64,000 nucleotides of DNA from an uncultured Oscillospiraceae bacterium (GCA_934573735.1 CAKTMC010000001.1:62001-126000); one strand, 5' to 3'; counted from the stretch's first letter, positions 41,768 to 50,356 are shown. Made by a program: numbers and translations. Notes: generated from the letters alone by a model not told the origin.

Positions 41768-42887
41768 CCCGGCCTCCTATCTTCTTCTCCATGAGCAGAA
41801 GCCTGCTGCCGCTTCCGCCCGGCTCATAGCTTAGCTCCTCAAAGCCGTAATTTCGGTAAAAGGCGAGCGCCGGGGCGTTGTCCTCGGCAACGTGCAGCCG
41901 CAGTGCGCGGCGATTTAATGCCTCATAGTGTACTATTGCGCGGCCTAAAAGCTGTATCCCGCAGCCGATGCCGCGATATTCCGGCGCAAGGTACAAAAGA
42001 GATATCCAGCCGTAGCCCGCGTGTGCTCCGCGCGCCGTGTCAAGGTCGATAAGCCCTGCGGGAGTCTCCTTGTCGAATATCTTCATGACAGCCTTCGCGT
42101 CGTGCTCATGATGCTTCACGGCGGCGGCAAGATATGGCTCGGCCGTAAAGCCCGCAAGACTGCCGTGCGCGGCAAGCCAAGCGTCGGAGTAGCAGCTTTT
42201 ATAAAACTCCGCCTCAAGCCTCGGGTCTATGTCTTCGCCGCGAAGATCCGGAGTCTTGTGCCACGGGCGCGGCAGGAGGGAGGCGAGATGGCTGACGTCG
42301 CCGATGTATTCGGGAGTGAAGCTTCCGTCAGAGAACTTCAGCAGTGTTACGGCGGTGTTGCCGCAGATGGGAAGATGCTCCTTGTCACCGAGCGGCACGC
42401 CGAGAATTTTGGCGAGCAAGCACAGTATCGTAACGCCGTGACTCACGACAACGACGCTTTTGCCCTCGTTTTCCTCCGCAATGCGCAAGAGCTCCGAATA
42501 TGCGCGATGCCCGACCTCGGCGTAGCTCTCCGCGCCGGGGACCTGCCACTTTTCGGGCTCGTAGATAAAATCATGCATCTTCTCCGGAAAATCGTGCGCC
42601 ACGTCTCCGAAGAACTGCGCCTCCCATGTTCCGACGTTTATCTCGCGCAGAGCGGGACGAAGCTGCATCGGCAGCGCATGATAGCGCGTGACGGCGGAGG
42701 CGGTGAGGCGAGTGCGGTAGAGGTCGCTCGAATAGAGTGCATCGACCTTCAAGCCGCGAAAGCGCTCCGCCAGCGCGTCGATCTGCCTCAGTCCGAGCGC
42801 CGTCACGGAGCCGTCCCAATGCCCCTGCATCATTCTGTATAGGTTTCCCTCGGCCTGTGCGTGCCGAATAAGATAAATTTCCGTCAT
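41754..42887 (-). CDS. Histidine phosphatase - GNAT acetyltransferase fusion
   Basis: 377 residues. Residues 1-200 form a phosphoglycerate-mutase-like histidine phosphatase: MTEIYLIRHAQAEGN with the catalytic His (RHA instead of RHG) and VVVSHGVTILCL with the second His. Residues about 225-375 form a GNAT domain with LAPEYRGIGCGIQLLGRAI as the acetyl-CoA loop. GGAGG lies 7-8 bases before ATG 42887; the frame is open further upstream but unsupported. Both catalytic cores look intact. Substrates unknown. Confidence 0.9.
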   Translation of the reverse strand: MTEIYLIRHAQAEGNLYRMMQGHWDGSVTALGLRQIDALAERFRGLKVDALYSSDLYRTRLTASAVTRYHALPMQLRPALREINVGTWEAQFFGDVAHDFPEKMHDFIYEPEKWQVPGAESYAEVGHRAYSELLRIAEENEGKSVVVVSHGVTILCLLAKILGVPLGDKEHLPICGNTAVTLLKFSDGSFTPEYIGDVSHLASLLPRPWHKTPDLRGEDIDPRLEAEFYKSCYSDAWLAAHGSLAGFTAEPYLAAAVKHHEHDAKAVMKIFDKETPAGLIDLDTARGAHAGYGWISLLYLAPEYRGIGCGIQLLGRAIVHYEALNRRALRLHVAEDNAPALAFYRNYGFEELSYEPGGSGSRLLLMEKKIGGRDVSV

Positions 42888-42904
42888 AACTGTGCCTCCA
42901 AATC

Positions 42905-42933
42905 TTGACCGTGGGCGCGGAATAAAGTATAAT
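42905..42933 (+). promoter_or_regulatory. Promoter of the PurN-like gene
   Basis: TTGACC (42905-42910), 17-base spacer, perfect TATAAT (42928-42933). It gives a leader of about 85 bases. Confidence 0.65.
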
Positions 42934-42970
42934 AAAGTATTCTTAATAGTATTTCGTTGTTCCACGTCTT

Positions 42971-42999
42971 ATTATAACGTGCTTCGGCGGAATAAACAA
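42971..42999 (-). promoter_or_regulatory. Promoter of the phosphatase-GNAT / phosphoesterase / YgiQ operon
   Basis: Minus strand TTGTTT (42999-42994), 17-base spacer, perfect TATAAT (42976-42971). It transcribes through the divergent promoter at 42905-42933. Confidence 0.55.
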
Positions 43000-43026
43000 G
43001 TGTTTTAAGCAGGAGAGAGGGAGAGT

Positions 43027-43656
43027 ATGACGAGAGCGGCGGCATTGGTTTCCGGCGACGGGTCAAAGCTTCAGGCGATACTGGATTCCATGTATTTTAA
43101 CGAGATACCGGATTTTGAGCTGGTTGCGGTGATATCGCCGCAGAAAGACGTATATGCGATGAGCCGCGCCCTGAACGCGGGCGTTCCCGCATACGTTGTT
43201 GACCCGGAGCTCTTCCCGACGATGACAAGTCACAGTATGGCGGTTGCAAATAAGCTGCGCGATATGGATGTGGAGCTTGTCATTCTTGCGGGCTATGACC
43301 TGCCCCTCGGCGTTATACCCTATCAGTTCAAAAACCGCATCATCGGTACATATCCCGCGATATACCCCGCCTTTGAGGATATCGAGGGCGATATTCACCG
43401 AGCCGTGCTTGAGCGCGGCGTAAAGGTCACGGGCGCTACCGCGTACTTTGCGGACGGGGACGGCCGCGTCGGCGGTATAATCCTGCAAAGGGCGGTCGAG
43501 GTCATGCCGGACGATACGCCCGAAACGCTTCAGCGCCGCGTCATGGAGGAGGCGGAGTGGAAGCTCTTGAGTCAGGCGGTGACGCTGTATTGCAGCGGGC
43601 GGCTCTCCGTCCACGGCACGCGCGTTGTAATAACCGAGGAAAAAGCAAAAGCTTGA
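43027..43656 (+). CDS. PurN-like formyltransferase-fold protein with altered active site
   Basis: 209 residues with the full length and fold pattern of glycinamide ribonucleotide formyltransferase: LVSGDGSKLQAILDSM (P-loop-like, SGxGS), VELVILAGYDLPLGV, VTGATAYFADGDGRVGGIIL. The catalytic triad Asn106-His108-Asp144 of E. coli PurN is replaced: the NIHPSLLP stretch reads GTYPAIYP (Asn to Gly, His to Tyr), and the Asp aligns with Arg. It therefore probably does not transfer formyl groups in the usual way. No pur genes are nearby. Confidence 0.8.
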   Translation: MTRAAALVSGDGSKLQAILDSMYFNEIPDFELVAVISPQKDVYAMSRALNAGVPAYVVDPELFPTMTSHSMAVANKLRDMDVELVILAGYDLPLGVIPYQFKNRIIGTYPAIYPAFEDIEGDIHRAVLERGVKVTGATAYFADGDGRVGGIILQRAVEVMPDDTPETLQRRVMEEAEWKLLSQAVTLYCSGRLSVHGTRVVITEEKAKA

Positions 43657-43768
43657 TATTGTGATATGGCCGCCCGGGCGCATTGCAGCACCCGGCCGGC
43701 TTTTTGGGTTCTTTTATAAAAAGACGGCGGGAATATATGATGTCATTTTTGTTGAAAGGAGAACACAT

Positions 43769-45997
43769 ATGAAAAAACCGGTCTTTACCCTAATGCTTCT
43801 TTCCTGCATACTGATATTATCCGGTTGCGGCGATAAGGGCAAAAGGACAGACAATGGATCTACGGTGAAATTTACGGCAAGCTATGCCCTGATTGACATT
43901 GACGCCACCGTCAATCATGCCTGCATATCCGAGGGACATGTCTGGCTGGCGGGCTACCGCAATGACGGGGCGCGCATGAGCGCGTATCTTGCATTGGCGG
44001 GCAATGATGGCACAATGCTCGGCGATTTCTCGGATATTTTTTCAGTCACGCCTCCGGAGGGGTACACATGGGAGGGCTCGGTCGTAAACGAGATTTTTCC
44101 TCTGCCGTGCGGCGGCGCAGCGATATATGGCTTTGATATTTATTCCTATGAGGACGTCAATAACCCAACAATTTTGCCCGACGGCAGGATAATACCGAAC
44201 ACCGTGCTTGAAGACATATATTTTGCCGTATCCGTAGACAAAGACGGCAGAGCGACAGGGCGGCTTGAGTTGCCGGAGGAGCAGGGCGATAATGTACTGA
44301 GCTTTGCAGCGGACGGTGAACGCTATTATTTTATGGAGCTTGACGGCAAAACAAGGGTCCTGCGCGCTGACGGCACGGAGTTGTGTACAATACAGACTGC
44401 GGGTGGAGAGCTTGCACCGATAGGAGGACATGTCGCGTGCAAGGACACGGCGGGCAGCATCCGCCTGGTGGATGCGGATAATGCAAAGCTCGGTGAGCGC
44501 TTTGGCATAAAGGACGAGCAAACCCTGCAAAGCTATACACTGTATCCCGGCGGCTTGGGATGGGATATGCTCTTGGCCGGCAGCACAACGTTGCTCGGTT
44601 GCAATAAAAACGGAGAGCTTGGTGAAATAGTCACATGGCTGAATGTCGATATAAGAGGACAGAGCCTTATGTATGCAAGCTCGGAGGATGATGGTCTTAT
44701 CTGCATATGCGGTGACGAAAACGGAAGCGGAGGCAAGAATATTTTCCTTGTGCGCCTGAGCCCCATCGAAAGTGACGTCTCCGACAAGACAATCCTACGT
44801 CTCTTTTGCATGGGGCTGAGCGATGACATTTCAAGGCAGATACTTAGCTTTAACCGCACAAGCGCAGATTACCGCATCGAGCTGCGCGATTACGCGGTAT
44901 ATTCCGATGCCGCTTATACGCGCCTGAACGCGGATCTCATAAGCGGAGATATTCCGGATATTTTCTGCGCCGACGGTCTGCCCATGGAGAGCTATGCCGC
45001 CCGCGGTATGCTTGAGGATCTATGGCCATATATAGACGCAGATGCGGAGTTTGGCGGCAGGGACGCTCTTGTTCTCCCGTTGTTCTATGCGATGAGCAGG
45101 CACGGACATTTGTATGAGGTAACGGACAGTTTTGGAATATGCAGCGTGGCAGGGCGCACCGAATATGCAAAAAACGGATGGAGCATGGCAGATTTTATGG
45201 CAGCATATGAAAAAATGCCTTCCGGCTGTTCAGTGCTCGGTGCGGAATTCACCCGGACGGGCGCACTATACTTGGCGCTGTCGCTGAGGTTCGGAGAATT
45301 CGTTGACGCGGAGAACGGAAGCTGCCGCTTTGACAGTGAGGATTTTCTGGATATCGTGCGCTTTGCGGAGCTGTTCCCTAAAGAAGCAGGCTATGACAGT
45401 GACGAATTTGCCCGCATCCAAGGCGGAGAGCAAATGCTTACGGCGGTATGGGTGAAAGGCGTGTTCGATTTGGACAAGGCGCTGTGCGTCTTTGACGATG
45501 AGGGAGCGGCGCTTGGTATGCCGGGGGCAAAGGGCAGCGGCAGCGCGTTTTCACCGGGCAGCAGTCTTGCAATGTCTGCGTCAAGCAAACATAAGGAGGG
45601 CGCGTGGTCGTTTCTGCGGCGACTGCTTTTGCAGCAAAATCAGCGGGCGGACAGTGCAGTTTCAATGTATTTTGCACCGCTTCCGAGTAATCGCGCAGCA
45701 CTTGAGCAGCTGATTGCTGACGCAGGCGCACCGGACATGAATGACGGCAAAGAAGAGCCGAAGTTTGTGATAATGTCGCAGGGACATAAATACTCAGCCT
45801 ATGCGCTGACGGAGAAAAAGGCGAAGGCGCTTGAAGAGCTTATAGCATCGACCGAAAGCATTATTTATTGGGACGACTCACTCTTTGCGCTTATCTCCGA
45901 GGAGCTGGACGCATACTACGGCGGTGACAAGACGCTTGAGCAGGCGACCCATAATATTCAGTCTCGAGTGGAGCTTTATTTGCAGTCCTTAAAATAA
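43769..45997 (+). CDS. Lipoprotein with C-terminal extracellular solute-binding domain
   Basis: 742 residues. Lipoprotein signal MKKPVFTLMLLSCILILSGC, Cys 20 being the lipidation site. Residues about 30-360 are beta-rich with repeated blocks such as VWLAGYRNDG and YYFMELDGKTRV, propeller-like. Residues about 365-740 match family 1 solute-binding proteins: ILRLFCMGLSDDISRQILSF, NADLISGDIPDIFCADGLPM and KEGAWSFLRRLL. SD AAAGGAG. No ABC permease genes are nearby, so it is an orphan sensor or binding protein on the outer face of the membrane. Confidence 0.85.
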   Translation: MKKPVFTLMLLSCILILSGCGDKGKRTDNGSTVKFTASYALIDIDATVNHACISEGHVWLAGYRNDGARMSAYLALAGNDGTMLGDFSDIFSVTPPEGYTWEGSVVNEIFPLPCGGAAIYGFDIYSYEDVNNPTILPDGRIIPNTVLEDIYFAVSVDKDGRATGRLELPEEQGDNVLSFAADGERYYFMELDGKTRVLRADGTELCTIQTAGGELAPIGGHVACKDTAGSIRLVDADNAKLGERFGIKDEQTLQSYTLYPGGLGWDMLLAGSTTLLGCNKNGELGEIVTWLNVDIRGQSLMYASSEDDGLICICGDENGSGGKNIFLVRLSPIESDVSDKTILRLFCMGLSDDISRQILSFNRTSADYRIELRDYAVYSDAAYTRLNADLISGDIPDIFCADGLPMESYAARGMLEDLWPYIDADAEFGGRDALVLPLFYAMSRHGHLYEVTDSFGICSVAGRTEYAKNGWSMADFMAAYEKMPSGCSVLGAEFTRTGALYLALSLRFGEFVDAENGSCRFDSEDFLDIVRFAELFPKEAGYDSDEFARIQGGEQMLTAVWVKGVFDLDKALCVFDDEGAALGMPGAKGSGSAFSPGSSLAMSASSKHKEGAWSFLRRLLLQQNQRADSAVSMYFAPLPSNRAALEQLIADAGAPDMNDGKEEPKFVIMSQGHKYSAYALTEKKAKALEELIASTESIIYWDDSLFALISEELDAYYGGDKTLEQATHNIQSRVELYLQSLK

Positions 45998-46003
45998 ACA
46001 ATC

Positions 46004-46040
46004 ATCTCCCACCCTGATTTTGACGGGGCGGGAGATTTTT
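46004..46040. terminator. Terminator between the lipoprotein and aspartokinase genes
   Basis: Stem ATCTCCC(A)CCC / GGG(G)CGGGAGAT followed by TTTTT; used mainly on the plus strand. Confidence 0.8.
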
Positions 46041-46048
46041 CTGCTTCT

Positions 46049-47023
46049 CTATTTATTCATCTGTTCAAGATACATCGCGTGAGTAAGCTCCAGCGCGGGG
46101 AGAAGCTGCGCCGGGGCGACGCGCACGGTCACCCGGCCCTCATCCGCACTGCCGGAGAGCACGGCAATACCAGATTTGGACAGCGCTATCACCAGCTCTG
46201 ACAACACCGCCACGCCCGCCGCACGTCCTGCGAGAGTTATTTCACTGCGCGCCTCACTCCGCGTGACCCCGGCAAAATCGGGGCGCTCCGAGTCAGACAG
46301 CAGCCGCACGCATGAGCCGTTCCCCGTTTCAAAGGCAGACAGAAGATGGATTTCCACATCGTTTGCCAGCGCCAGAGCCACGGAGCGCTCATGGAGCACC
46401 TGCGAACCCGAGCCTGCAAGCAGCAGCATATCGCGGTAATCTATCTCATCAAGCCGCCGCGCCGTGCTCACTATGCGCGGGTCTGCGGTGTATATCCCGT
46501 CCACATCCGTATATATCTCGCAGCGCTCCGCGTCAAGTGCTGCCGCGAGTGCGACCGCCGTCGTGTCGGAGCCGCCGCGTCCGAGGGTCGTTATCTCACC
46601 CCTTGCGTCAACGCCCTGAAAGCCGCTGACCACGGCTATCTCCCCGCGCTCCATCGCCTCGGCAAGCTCAAGCGCCGCTATTAGCTCTATCCGCGCATCG
46701 CCGTGGCTGCCGTCTGTGATTATTCCCGCCTGCCAGCCCGCAAAGGAACGCGCCGCAAGCCCCATGCTCTCAAGCATTATCGCCGTCAGCGCCGCAGACT
46801 GCTGCTCACCGGTACCGAGCAGCGCGTCCAGCTCACGCGGCGAGGGCTGTGCGCTTATCTCATGCGCAAGCTCCAAAAGCTCATCCGTTGTATCGCCCAT
46901 GGCGGACACCACGACCAGAACGCTGTGCCCCCTGCGGCGTGCTTCGGCTGCAATGCCGGCGGCACGTCGGAGCCGCTCCGTTCCGGCCAGAGAGCTGCCG
47001 CCGAATTTCTGCACTATCAGCAT
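46049..47023 (-). CDS. Aspartate kinase, short form
   Basis: 324 residues. Phosphorylates aspartate, first step to lysine, threonine and methionine. Kinase domain: MLIVQKFGGSSLAGTERLRR, VVVSAMGDTTDELL, TLGRGGSDTTAVALAAAL, YTDVDGIYTADPRI. Monofunctional enzymes have about 400 residues with two ACT domains; here only about 85 residues follow the kinase (from about 235), enough for one ACT domain. Feedback control may thus be weak or different. GGAGGA lies 4 bases before ATG 47023; the frame is open to 47077. Monocistronic. Confidence 0.88.
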   Translation of the reverse strand: MLIVQKFGGSSLAGTERLRRAAGIAAEARRRGHSVLVVVSAMGDTTDELLELAHEISAQPSPRELDALLGTGEQQSAALTAIMLESMGLAARSFAGWQAGIITDGSHGDARIELIAALELAEAMERGEIAVVSGFQGVDARGEITTLGRGGSDTTAVALAAALDAERCEIYTDVDGIYTADPRIVSTARRLDEIDYRDMLLLAGSGSQVLHERSVALALANDVEIHLLSAFETGNGSCVRLLSDSERPDFAGVTRSEARSEITLAGRAAGVAVLSELVIALSKSGIAVLSGSADEGRVTVRVAPAQLLPALELTHAMYLEQMNK

Positions 47024-47054
47024 GGCATCCTCCGAATATACCCATATTACGGCA

Positions 47055-47076
47055 TGACCGCCCAAGGGCGCGGTCA
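47055..47076 (-). promoter_or_regulatory. Hairpin in the aspartokinase leader
   Basis: TGACCGC / GCGGTCA arms around 8 bases, about 30 bases before the start, with a TATAAT-like box upstream at about 47091-47096. Too small for a lysine riboswitch. Confidence 0.3.
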
Positions 47077-47193
47077 AAACGCCTCAAAACATTATATACA
47101 GTCGCAAAGCTCAAGGTTAAGGCGAATATTTTTCTCCCGATGTGTCAAAAAAGTATTGTTGACATTTTTGCTGAGCTTTGGGAGGTGCGCCTC

Positions 47194-48264
47194 ATGCCGG
47201 GGAGACTTACAAAATATCTTTGGGCGGCGCTGGGCTGGGCGCTTGTTGCGGCGGCGCTGTGGCTGACGCTCAGATTTCTTCTGCCCTGGCTTGCGCCCTT
47301 TCTGGTCGCGCTCGGCGCGGCGGCACTTTTGGAGCCAGCGGTCGGGACAATGTCGCGGCACGGCTGGCGCAGGAGCATTGCCGCCGGAGTGATGACGCTT
47401 GCGGCGCTCACCGGCGTGGGCGCGCTGCTCTATGCGCTCGCCTCAAGGGGAATTTCCGCTTTGACGGACTTTGCAAAGCAGGTGCCTGAGCTGGTGGGTA
47501 CGGCGGAGCAGTCTTTGTCCCGGCTTGAGGCGCGGGTGCTTGCATATATCGCCTCCGCCCCCGAGGGGGTGCGCAGCTATCTCGAGGCCGCGATAGGCTC
47601 ACTCGGCGAGAGCCTGTACGCGCTCCCGGCGATGCTTTCGCAGTGGGGACTCGCCCTTGTTGCCCGCACCGCGCAGTCAAGCCCGGACACTTTGCTATTC
47701 GCCGTCACTGCCGGGATAGGCACATATTTTGCCTCCGCCTCGTATCCGCAGCTCATGGCCTTTCTTGCGGCACAGATACCCGACTCCCTGCGCCGCCGCT
47801 TCTCCGGTGTGGGCGGAGACTTAAAGGGCAGCTTCGGCGGATGGCTTCGCGCACAGCTAATACTCATGCTTATGACCTTTTTTGAGCTGCTGCTTGGCTT
47901 TTTGCTGCTTCGCGTCCCGGCTGCGCTGCTCGTCGCCGCCGCGACCGCGCTAATCGACGCTCTGCCTGTGTTCGGTACGGGTACGGTGCTTGTGCCATGG
48001 GCGCTTTACTGCCTTTTGACGGGCGAGACGGGGCGCGGAGTAGGGCTGCTTATCTGCTGGGGCGTGACCAATCTCGTGCGAAGCTGCGCGCAGGCAAAGC
48101 TCTTGGGCGATCAGATAGGGCTTGAGCCGTTGGCCTCGCTGACGGCGATATATATAGGCTGGCGGGTAAAGGGCGTACTCGGTATGCTGCTTTTCCCGCT
48201 GATACTCGTGACGCTCTGCCAGCTCAATGAGCGCGGGATAGTGAGACTATGGAGAACGCCGTAA
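47194..48264 (+). CDS. AI-2E family permease, similar to sporulation protein YtvI
   Basis: 356 residues with about seven to eight hydrophobic helices and the AI-2E layout: two helices, a long amphipathic region (about 85-150, ALTDFAKQVPELVGTAEQSL), then LLLRVPAALLVAAATALIDA and TNLVRSCAQAKLLGDQIGLE. The last motif is typical. Proteins of this length and ending in sporeformers are usually called YtvI. GGGAGGTG lies 6 bases before ATG 47194. Transport substrate or sporulation role not shown. Confidence 0.85.
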   Translation: MPGRLTKYLWAALGWALVAAALWLTLRFLLPWLAPFLVALGAAALLEPAVGTMSRHGWRRSIAAGVMTLAALTGVGALLYALASRGISALTDFAKQVPELVGTAEQSLSRLEARVLAYIASAPEGVRSYLEAAIGSLGESLYALPAMLSQWGLALVARTAQSSPDTLLFAVTAGIGTYFASASYPQLMAFLAAQIPDSLRRRFSGVGGDLKGSFGGWLRAQLILMLMTFFELLLGFLLLRVPAALLVAAATALIDALPVFGTGTVLVPWALYCLLTGETGRGVGLLICWGVTNLVRSCAQAKLLGDQIGLEPLASLTAIYIGWRVKGVLGMLLFPLILVTLCQLNERGIVRLWRTP

Positions 48265-48290
48265 AATTTTTTGAGAAATATTTTTGCCGA

Positions 48291-48320
48291 TTGCAATAAA
48301 CGCCGCCGCTCGTGTATTAT
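48291..48320 (+). promoter_or_regulatory. Candidate promoter of the ECF sigma operon
   Basis: TTGCAA (48291-48296), 18-base spacer, TATTAT (48315-48320), 33 bases before the start. An ECF-type autoregulated promoter may also exist here but is not recognisable. Confidence 0.45.
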
Positions 48321-48353
48321 ATAGGTGTATAGCAAATCGAGAGGAGGGACGCG

Positions 48354-48935
48354 ATGCTTCCCGCATATAAAGCGGAGCCCAAGCCGGATAAGCTCAAATC
48401 CGCGCAGGAGATAGACCGCTGCATAGAGCGCACCGCCGCCTGTGACCGTGAGGCATTTGCACTCTTGTATCAGAGCACGAGCAGCGCGGTGTACGCATAC
48501 GCGCTCTCCGTACTTAAAAACCGGCAGGACGCCGAGGACGTGCTGCACGACAGCTATGTGAACATATATCAAACCGCGCAGGCCTACCGCAGTGAGGGCA
48601 AGCCCATGGCGTGGATAATGACGATTGCGCGCAATCTATGCCTGCACAAGCTGCGTGAGCGCAGCCGCCGTGCCGAGCAGCCCGACTGTGACTGGGATAC
48701 GCTGCTGCGCGCAGACAGCGGGCTTGGCGACGAGGAGCGTCTGCTGCTGAGAGCCTGCATGGATGCACTCGGCGGCGAGGAGAGAAAAATCTTTTTGCTG
48801 CACGCCGTTTCCGGCTTTAAGCACAGGGAAATTGCGGAGTTTATGGCTCTGCCGCTTGCAACGGTGCTGTCTAAGTATTCTCGCGCCGTGAAGAAAATGA
48901 GGAACTTTCTTGAGGAGGCTGGACTTTATGACTGA
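48354..48935 (+). CDS. ECF-type RNA polymerase sigma factor
   Basis: 193 residues. Sigma-2 (about 25-98): DREAFALLYQSTSSAVYAYA and DAEDVLHDSYVNIY. Sigma-4 (about 125-185): GGEERKIFLLHAVSGFKHRE and MALPLATVLSKYSRAVKKMR. No region 3, so ECF class. SD GAGAGGAGGG. Its last 8 bases overlap the RsgI-like membrane protein gene, the usual sigma/anti-sigma coupling. Confidence 0.9.
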   Translation: MLPAYKAEPKPDKLKSAQEIDRCIERTAACDREAFALLYQSTSSAVYAYALSVLKNRQDAEDVLHDSYVNIYQTAQAYRSEGKPMAWIMTIARNLCLHKLRERSRRAEQPDCDWDTLLRADSGLGDEERLLLRACMDALGGEERKIFLLHAVSGFKHREIAEFMALPLATVLSKYSRAVKKMRNFLEEAGLYD

Positions 48936-50289
48936 CAAAGAGCTTGAAAAAAGGGTGCAGCAGGCCTTTGATGCTGCCGCACCGGATATATTCGCTTCCG
49001 TGATGGCTGACTGCGACGGCTCGAACGGGCGCGTCGTGGCGCTTGCAAAGGGAAGAAGAAAGAAAAACGGCTGGGCGCGCCGTGCGATTGCCGTCGCCGC
49101 GATGCTCACGCTGCTTATATGCGCGGCCGCCGGCGGAGCGTATATCAGCGACAAGGCAAACGTCGTCTGCTCCGTTGTGACGCTGGACGTAAACCCGAGC
49201 ATAGAGCTTTGCCTGAATTCGCGCGATAAGATAGTAGAGGCAAGCGCCCTGAACGGCGACGGGCAGGCGGTGCTCGATGGACTGAGGCTGCGTGGGGAAA
49301 AGCTTGATGAGGCGCTTGACTCCGTGGTCGAGGCGATGCGCTGCAAGGGCTATCTGACCGAGGAGAAAAATTCCGTCCTTATAACCGTGGAAAACTCCGA
49401 CACCGAGAAGGCGGAGGCACTGCAAGGGCGTATTGACGCCGAGATGGAAAAAATCATGGACGCGGCGGACTTCAACGGAGCCATTGTAAGTCAGGTGCTC
49501 GAAAAGACCGAGGAGCTTACGGAGCTTGCGCGTTCTCTGGCGATAAGTCCGGGCAAGACCCGCTTCGTGAAGGCTATCAGTGAGAGCACGGGCTACGATG
49601 TTGAGGCGCTTGCGCGGCTCAATATAAGCGATTTGAATTTGCTGAGAACGCTTGAAAATGTTGATGTCGAGAATTCCGCCGTCCTCGGTGGGGCAAGCGG
49701 CATGAGCGAGGGCAGCGCCGCAGTGCAGGCGCTCAAGGCTGCGGGGATAAGCGGCGACATGCTCCCGGAGGTCGAGGTCAAGCTCGATGTGGAAAACGGC
49801 GAGCTTGTGTATAATGTCAGCTTTTCCGTCGGCGGCTATGACTATCACTATGAGCTTAGCCCCAACAGCGGCAGTATAAAAAACTGTGTGCGCCAGATGA
49901 CCGAGGACGCAAAGCAGCTTGCCGGTGATATGGAGGCATGGGGCAAGGCGCAGGGTGAGAGCTGGGAGACCTGGGGCAAGAAGACCGGCGACGAATGGGA
50001 AGCCTGGGGCGAAGCGCAGGGCGAGGCGTGGGAAAGCTGGGGCGAAAACTACGCCGATGAATGGGAGGCTTGGGCCAAGAACTATGCCGATGAGTGGCAG
50101 ACTTGGGCAGAGCAGCACCCTGAGGAATGGAAAAGACTCATCGAGCAGCACCCCGAGCAGTGGGAGGCTTGGGCGAAGGAGCGCGCCGACGAGTGGAATG
50201 CATGGCTTGAGGGCAATGCGGACAGCCTCGGCGAGTTAGGCCGCTTCCTGCGCTCGTGGACATCGCTTTTCAATAAGTGGTGGAGCTGA
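48928..50289 (+). CDS. RsgI-like anti-sigma factor with nine Trp-rich 11-residue repeats
   Basis: 453 residues. Cytosolic N-terminus (1-48), one membrane helix (about 49-70, AIAVAAMLTLLICAAAGGAY), then an RsgI-type periplasmic-side domain with VTLDVNPSIELCLNSRDKIV and ALNGDGQAVLDGL. A PepSY-like stretch follows (about 280-320, VKLDVENGELVYNVSFSVGG). Residues 336-434 are nine consecutive 11-residue units such as EAWGKAQGESW and EAWAKNYADEW, with Trp at positions 3 and 11. GAGGAGG lies 9 bases before ATG 48928. It probably holds the sigma factor at the membrane until an outside signal is sensed. Confidence 0.85.
   Translation: MTDKELEKRVQQAFDAAAPDIFASVMADCDGSNGRVVALAKGRRKKNGWARRAIAVAAMLTLLICAAAGGAYISDKANVVCSVVTLDVNPSIELCLNSRDKIVEASALNGDGQAVLDGLRLRGEKLDEALDSVVEAMRCKGYLTEEKNSVLITVENSDTEKAEALQGRIDAEMEKIMDAADFNGAIVSQVLEKTEELTELARSLAISPGKTRFVKAISESTGYDVEALARLNISDLNLLRTLENVDVENSAVLGGASGMSEGSAAVQALKAAGISGDMLPEVEVKLDVENGELVYNVSFSVGGYDYHYELSPNSGSIKNCVRQMTEDAKQLAGDMEAWGKAQGESWETWGKKTGDEWEAWGEAQGEAWESWGENYADEWEAWAKNYADEWQTWAEQHPEEWKRLIEQHPEQWEAWAKERADEWNAWLEGNADSLGELGRFLRSWTSLFNKWWS
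49933..50229 (+). repeat. Nine in-frame 33-base repeats encoding Trp-rich hendecads
   Basis: Units run without gap: EAWGKAQGESW, ETWGKKTGDEW, EAWGEAQGEAW, ESWGENYADEW, EAWAKNYADEW, QTWAEQHPEEW, KRLIEQHPEQW, EAWAKERADEW, NAWLEGNADSL. The last and seventh units have lost Trp at one position each. Confidence 0.9.
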
Positions 50290-50356
50290 GCCGGAAAAGG
50301 ATATAAATATATAATGGAAATAATGGTGCCGCCTTACCACCGGTGCCTGCATATAC

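Noticed and set aside
47024..47100. Lysine riboswitch before aspartokinase
   Set aside because: The leader is too short and has only one small hairpin; a lysine riboswitch needs about 170 bases with a five-helix junction.
47124..47151. Sigma-E promoter before the YtvI-like gene (GAATATT as -35)
   Set aside because: The -35-like box is present, but no convincing CATACAMT-like -10 lies at the right distance.
49933..50229. CRISPR-like array
   Set aside because: The 33-base periodicity is coding, in frame and without spacers; it is a protein repeat.
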